Assembly (NCBI GenBank): GCA_934486635.1
Contig: CAKSPZ010000002.1
Location: forward strand, 310,001 to 374,000
DNA from: an uncultured Eubacteriales bacterium
Lineage (GTDB): Bacteria; Bacillota; Clostridia; Oscillospirales; Acutalibacteraceae
Direction of reading: 5' to 3'
Length of the DNA stretch: 64,000 nucleotides
Shown here: positions 60,072 to 64,000 of the stretch, in pieces
Position numbering within the stretch: position 1 is the stretch's first letter
Layout of the letters: every line of letters begins with the position of its first letter
Notes under the pieces: model-generated
What the model saw: only the letters and a program-made list of their open reading frames with translations
The model's database searches: none
What the model was told of the DNA's origin: nothing
Translations under genes and position numbers: made by a program

Positions 60072-60545
60072 TTACTTAGATATTTCTAAAACTTCATATG
60101 ACATTGAACCGGCGGGGGTCTCTACTTCGACAATCTCGCCAACTTTATGACCTATAAGACTTTTGCCAACAGGCGACTCATCTGAGATACGTCCGTTAAC
60201 CGGGTCAGCTTCACTAGAACCGACTATTTTATATTCACATATATCATCAAATTCAATATCGCGAACTTTAACTTTTGAACCTACATGAATAATTTCGGTA
60301 CTTAGTTCATCCTCATTAATTACTTGTACATTTTTAAGCATATTTTCAATAGATGCAATCCTTGCTTCAACTATTGCTTGCTCATTTTTAGCTTCATCAT
60401 ATTCGCTATTTTCTGATAAATCACCAAAGGATAATGCAACTTTAATCTTTTCAGCTATTTCTTTACGTTTAATAGTTTTTAATTCATCTAGTTCTGTTTC
60501 TAGATTTTTGAGACCTTCATCAGTTAGTAGAACCTGTTTCATCAT
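60072..60545 (-). CDS. greA: Transcription elongation factor GreA
   Basis: 157 residues from the first of two ATGs at 60545, after AAGGTGG. The N-terminal coiled coil has GDLSENSEYDEAKNEQAIVE with the acidic tip that enters the RNA polymerase secondary channel. The C-terminal FKBP-like domain has ISDESPVGKSLIGHKVGEIV. Confidence 0.96.
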   Translation of the reverse strand: MMKQVLLTDEGLKNLETELDELKTIKRKEIAEKIKVALSFGDLSENSEYDEAKNEQAIVEARIASIENMLKNVQVINEDELSTEIIHVGSKVKVRDIEFDDICEYKIVGSSEADPVNGRISDESPVGKSLIGHKVGEIVEVETPAGSMSYEVLEISK

Positions 60546-60620
60546 TTTTATACAAACCACCTTAAATGAAGATTTTTTTTCTGAATAACATAAACATTAT
60601 AATGTAGTTACTTGTTTATG

Positions 60621-61460
60621 TCAAGCCAGATTTACAATACTATGAATTTTATGGCAAATACTGGATAATGAAGTTTGTTTATTAAGTGCAGAGACGCAAG
60701 TATCAGGAATGATTGAATTAATATTTATATTATTGTAATTATTAAAAAGCGCTTCAAGAAAATTTTTTATATTAATATCATTGGGAATTAAATTAGAAAG
60801 TTTGGGGATATATTTGATTTTATAATCACAAAATATGGTACCGTTTAGTGATATGGTTGGTCGAAACCCGGTAAATGTAATACAATCTTTTGATAAATTA
60901 ATGGGTTCGTTAATTTTATCTGGAGCTATTAATACATGACAAGGCGTAATCCAATTCATACTATCACTTACTAAAATAGATACACCGTATTTATCCATTA
61001 GTATTTCTGATTCTTTGCTATAAAACTCTATATTTTTTGTTATTACTTTTATTTGATTTAAATAGGGAACAATATTATTTACTAATTCACTGTGACAACC
61101 AAATGGGTCTAATATGCTTACTAATAATTTATTTTCCGGAACTTTTGCAGTTTTAATAATATTAAGTGCAGCATTTTTACAAAGTATTTTATTAATGTTT
61201 GTCGGTTCATAACGTGAAAAAGTTGAATTTTCTGGAAAAGAAATTGTATCCGGACAAAGAAAAGTTGTTTCGGGATTAATAAGTTTACATATTTTGTTCC
61301 AACAAATTTTATTTTTTCTTTTTTTTGCTAATATATGCTTAATTTCTAAATTATTATATGATATATTTTTTACTGTTATTGGGTTACTTAGTTTAAATAT
61401 AATTTTTTCTTTTAACGTACTGTATTTATTCGGTTCATCAATAGTTAACATGGTAATCAT
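60621..61460 (-). CDS. Unknown protein upstream of greA
   Basis: 279 residues from ATG 61460, six bases after AGGGGTG. No signal peptide or membrane helix. The middle part (NKLLVSILDPFGCHSELVNN, IKVITKNIEFYSKESEILMD, VSILVSDSMNWITPCHVLIA) alternates strands and helices as in a Rossmann-like fold, without a clear glycine motif. Rich in Asn and Ile; several Cys. It is close to greA and may be co-transcribed with it. I do not recognise the family. Confidence 0.65.
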   Translation of the reverse strand: MITMLTIDEPNKYSTLKEKIIFKLSNPITVKNISYNNLEIKHILAKKRKNKICWNKICKLINPETTFLCPDTISFPENSTFSRYEPTNINKILCKNAALNIIKTAKVPENKLLVSILDPFGCHSELVNNIVPYLNQIKVITKNIEFYSKESEILMDKYGVSILVSDSMNWITPCHVLIAPDKINEPINLSKDCITFTGFRPTISLNGTIFCDYKIKYIPKLSNLIPNDINIKNFLEALFNNYNNININSIIPDTCVSALNKQTSLSSICHKIHSIVNLA

Positions 61461-61504
61461 ATTTTTCACCCCTTATTTACTGATATGTATTCATATAATA
61501 AAAA

Positions 61505-61542
61505 ATGATACGAATAGCAGTAAAGTTAACTATTCGTATCAT
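61505..61542 (-). terminator. Terminator of the ftsEX-M23 operon
   Basis: ATGATACGAATAG (61505-61517) pairs perfectly with CTATTCGTATCAT (61530-61542). The minus strand continues in TTTTT. It lies 12 bases past the M23 stop. Confidence 0.87.
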
Positions 61543-61553
61543 AAAAATTTTAA

Positions 61554-62864
61554 TTAATATTCATCCATTGGATTGTAATCAATACCATTATGTTTGGTTT
61601 GAAAGTGAAGATGTGGTCCTGTAGAGTGTCCAGTAGACCCTACTGCTCCAATTTTTTCACCTTTTAATACAGTTTGACCTTCATGTACAGATACATGAGC
61701 TAAATGACCGTAAATTGAAATTTTACCATTTCCATGAGCTAAAATTACGTAATTTCCGTATCCTCCACCACATCCGCAACTGTGAAGTTTACCATAGTCA
61801 TGTGTACATCCGGCATATGTAGCAAAAACAAAACCATCATCAGCTGCGACAACAGGTTGTCCATATATACCTGGAGCTGCAATGTCTATTCCTTTGTGGT
61901 ATACATTTCCTCGTTTTTCCCAATATTGTGATGAAAGCCTAGTGTAACCAGGAACAGGCCAAGCAAATTTGTTTCCAGGTGAAATAATAATTTTATTTTC
62001 TGATGTAGAAATATTCTGATTACTTAATTGAACAGTAGATTTAGCTTTTAGTTTCTGAGCTAAATCTTCTTTTTTTCTCAATTGTTCCAATCTCAATTGC
62101 TCCGCTTTGCGGCGAGCTTCGTCTTCATAATAACGCATTATTTCATTTTGAATCTTTTGATACTCAGCATTATTTTCATCTATTTCAGCTTGTGCTACGG
62201 CTTGTTCACCTTCAAGGTCTTTCAAAAGTTTTTCATTTTCTGAAAAAAGATTTTGAAGGTCATTTTCTTTTTGAGATAACGAAACTTTATCAGCTTCTAC
62301 AGTTGCCTTTTTGTTTTCAATATTATTTTTTTCTTTTTCTATGCATGTAATATCATTTTTTAGCGAATTTATAAGTTTATTATCATGTTCACCAATTCTA
62401 TTAATAATCTCAGCTTTATCAATAAAATCATCAAAACTTTTAGCGTTGAGTATCAAGTCAATTGCATGTACTTCACCGGCTTTATATACAGCCACTAATC
62501 GTTTCATAAGTATATCGGTATTTTTATCAATATCTTTTTGCTTATTAGTTATTTCGGATGATTTAATGGTGATTTCTTTGTCAAGTTTTGCAATGTTATC
62601 ATTAATGTCTTTTATTTGACTTTTAGTTGATAAAATTTGCTTATTTACATTGTCACATTGCTGACGTTTATTACTGATTTTTTCATTAGTTTCTTTTAAT
62701 GTTTGTTCAAGACTGCTCTTTCTAGCTTTTATATTAGCTTTTTTGGACTCTTGCTCATGAATATTAAATGCAGCATAAACCTCAAGTGGCTTATAAAAAA
62801 ACGATGTAATTCCTAGAATTAAGGGAATGCAGATTAATACAGCTAAAAATTTTTTACCATCCAA
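61554..62864 (-). CDS. Murein hydrolase activator/PcsB-like M23 peptidase
   Basis: 436 residues, secreted. A signal peptide (about 5-31) is followed by long coiled coils (about 38-280) and a C-terminal M23 domain: HKGIDIAAPGIYGQPVVAAD, the CGCGGGYGNYVILAHGNG stretch and GHSTGPHLHFQ with the zinc His residues. The extra CTHDYGKLHSCGCGGG loop is unusual. The start is TTG 62864 after GGAGGAG, overlapping ftsX by 11 bases. It probably works with FtsEX in septal wall cleavage. Confidence 0.92.
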   Translation of the reverse strand: MDGKKFLAVLICIPLILGITSFFYKPLEVYAAFNIHEQESKKANIKARKSSLEQTLKETNEKISNKRQQCDNVNKQILSTKSQIKDINDNIAKLDKEITIKSSEITNKQKDIDKNTDILMKRLVAVYKAGEVHAIDLILNAKSFDDFIDKAEIINRIGEHDNKLINSLKNDITCIEKEKNNIENKKATVEADKVSLSQKENDLQNLFSENEKLLKDLEGEQAVAQAEIDENNAEYQKIQNEIMRYYEDEARRKAEQLRLEQLRKKEDLAQKLKAKSTVQLSNQNISTSENKIIISPGNKFAWPVPGYTRLSSQYWEKRGNVYHKGIDIAAPGIYGQPVVAADDGFVFATYAGCTHDYGKLHSCGCGGGYGNYVILAHGNGKISIYGHLAHVSVHEGQTVLKGEKIGAVGSTGHSTGPHLHFQTKHNGIDYNPMDEY

Positions 62865-63753
62865 GAATTTCTCCTCCCTCTTTCTTTAGGTATTTGCTGA
62901 TAGAGATAAGACCTCCAATCAAACCAAATCCAATACCCGCAGCAACAAATGCTAAGAAAATAGGGAAGGAAACACTACTAAATGGTATATGTGAGAACGG
63001 GATAGTTCGTTTTATATACCCAACTAAGATGTCATATAAGAATTTTAATACAACTGATGAGATAATTGCGGATATAATTCCTATAACAATCCCTTCAACA
63101 ATGAAAGGAATACGGACAAACCAGTCTGTAGCGCCAACAGATTTCATTATGCTTATTTCAAACCTACGACTATACATGGTAAGCCTGATTGTGTTTGAAA
63201 TAATAAATAGAGAAACTAAACCTAAAATTATAACAATAAATACCCCACTTATAGAAACAAGTTTATCAAATCGAGTTAATTTTTCGAATAGTTCACTGCG
63301 ATTAACTACACTATCCACTCCATCAATTTGTTTTATTTGTTCTACAGTTTCATTATATTTTGAAATGTCATTTAAAGTAACATGAAATGCGTGGGGAAAA
63401 GGATTCTTGTCTTTAATTCCATCAAAAATAGAACCTAATTCATCTTTAAATTTCTCCACAGCCTCATCTTTTGAAAAAAATTGGCAATTAGATATGTTTG
63501 GAATAGCTTTAATTTGTTCTCCAATTTGTAATGCTTGTGGAGTATCTATTTCTTCTTTTAAATATATGGTTGTACTGTTTTGTGATTCTATAGAATTTAA
63601 AGCACTGCTTATATTTATTGAAAATAAGGCTGCAGAACCTGTTAATAACAAACATAAAACTAAAATACCAATGGAAGCTATAGACATCATCCAGTTTTTC
63701 CAAACGTTTTTAAAACCTTCAGATAATAAATATTTTATAGAACTAAACCTCAT
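62854..63753 (-). CDS. ftsX: Cell-division ABC transporter-like permease FtsX
   Basis: 299 residues, four membrane helices (first at about 23-46). A large outer loop contains SFDPF-type variation (FPHAFHVTLNDISKY). The MacB-like C-terminal RFEISIMKSVGATDWFVRIPF is diagnostic. Overlaps ftsE upstream and the M23 gene downstream, so the three are translationally coupled. Confidence 0.95.
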   Translation of the reverse strand: MRFSSIKYLLSEGFKNVWKNWMMSIASIGILVLCLLLTGSAALFSINISSALNSIESQNSTTIYLKEEIDTPQALQIGEQIKAIPNISNCQFFSKDEAVEKFKDELGSIFDGIKDKNPFPHAFHVTLNDISKYNETVEQIKQIDGVDSVVNRSELFEKLTRFDKLVSISGVFIVIILGLVSLFIISNTIRLTMYSRRFEISIMKSVGATDWFVRIPFIVEGIVIGIISAIISSVVLKFLYDILVGYIKRTIPFSHIPFSSVSFPIFLAFVAAGIGFGLIGGLISISKYLKKEGGEILGW

Positions 63754-64000
63754 TTTGTACCTCCGGATTTTCGCTGTCAGTAGTTATAGAACCACTGTTT
63801 ATTTCTATTACCCTTTTTCCAAAATGCTGAACTAAATCATGTTCATGAGTAACCATTAATACTGTAGTACCACGTTTATTAATTTCAGTTAAAAGTTCAA
63901 CTATTTCGTAAGACATTTCCGGGTCAATATTACCGGTTGGCTCATCTGCTACAATTATAGAAGGATTGTTTACAAGAGCACGTGCAAGACTTACCCTTTG
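63743..64000 (-). CDS. ftsE: Cell-division ATP-binding protein FtsE (C-terminal part)
   Basis: The last 85 codons only; the gene continues beyond the right edge. It shows QRVSLARALVNNP after the ABC signature, Walker B IIVADEPTGNIDP and the switch His in VLMVTHEHDLV. It ends at 63743, overlapping the ftsX start, with CCGGAGG as the ftsX ribosome site. Confidence 0.95.
   Translation of the reverse strand, partial: QRVSLARALVNNPSIIVADEPTGNIDPEMSYEIVELLTEINKRGTTVLMVTHEHDLVQHFGKRVIEINSGSITTDSENPEVQNEV

Overview
The window is the replication-origin region and its flanks from an AT-rich, strictly anaerobic Gram-positive bacterium. Family content points to the Clostridia, and the GyrA and Nudix-fusion sequences suggest an Oscillospirales-like lineage (inference; no 16S gene is present). 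The anaerobe signature is rubredoxin, rubrerythrin, an 8Fe-8S ferredoxin and NifS. Spore-former signatures are Jag/YidC (SpoIIIJ type) and YtaF.

Layout. Positions 1-6218 hold the classical leftward cluster rpmH-rnpA-yidD-yidC-jag-mnmE-mnmG-(rsmG). oriC lies between rpmH and dnaN (about 6.2-8.2 kb). The rightward cluster dnaA-dnaN-yaaA-recF-remB-gyrB-gyrA follows to 16.7 kb. Positions 16.9-24 kb carry rpe, a mecA-like adaptor, a solitary 5S rRNA gene with a consensus promoter, rubredoxin, nifS-thiI and a class B sortase. Positions 24-33 kb carry a G5/3D-domain cell-wall protein, rplM-rpsI, fructose-bisphosphate aldolase, a ribbon-helix-helix/SLOG divergent pair, tex and ychF. Positions 33-41 kb hold accessory genes: two XRE regulators each divergent from a tiny Cys-rich protein, ogg, tRNA-Ser(CGA), a secreted EreA-like protein, a Nudix fusion, an orphan Nif11-type RiPP precursor, rubrerythrin, an M14 peptidase and nudF. 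Positions 41-48 kb hold the ancient block yaaO-darA-holB-ricT-trmN6-rsmI, known from Bacillus subtilis but here without tmk. Positions 48-64 kb hold rpsO-pnp, capA, a Ca2+-type P-ATPase, ytaF, greA-lysS and the start of an ftsE-ftsX-M23 hydrolase operon.

The most unusual content is intergenic. Two families of GC-rich inverted repeats stand out against the AT-rich background. Family II (10 copies) folds into a cloverleaf: one outer stem closing three consecutive hairpin arms, which is a four-way junction about 95-180 bp long. Stem sequences differ completely between copies while the architecture is kept. Copies lie between convergent, tandem and divergent genes, so they are not simply terminators. 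Family I (about 11 copies) is a single hairpin whose stem differs in every copy but whose loop is nearly always the same 10 bases, GCGRTWTAGK, in either orientation. A related hairpin pair (17539 and 19025) shows a compensatory base-pair change. I know of no described family with these properties.

Several genes too short for ordinary ORF calling were found by reading: rpmH, rubredoxin, a GTG-started RHH protein and a 54-residue Cys-rich protein. Ribosome-binding sites move many starts downstream of the longest ORF; one phosphodiesterase can only be completed with an AUA start.
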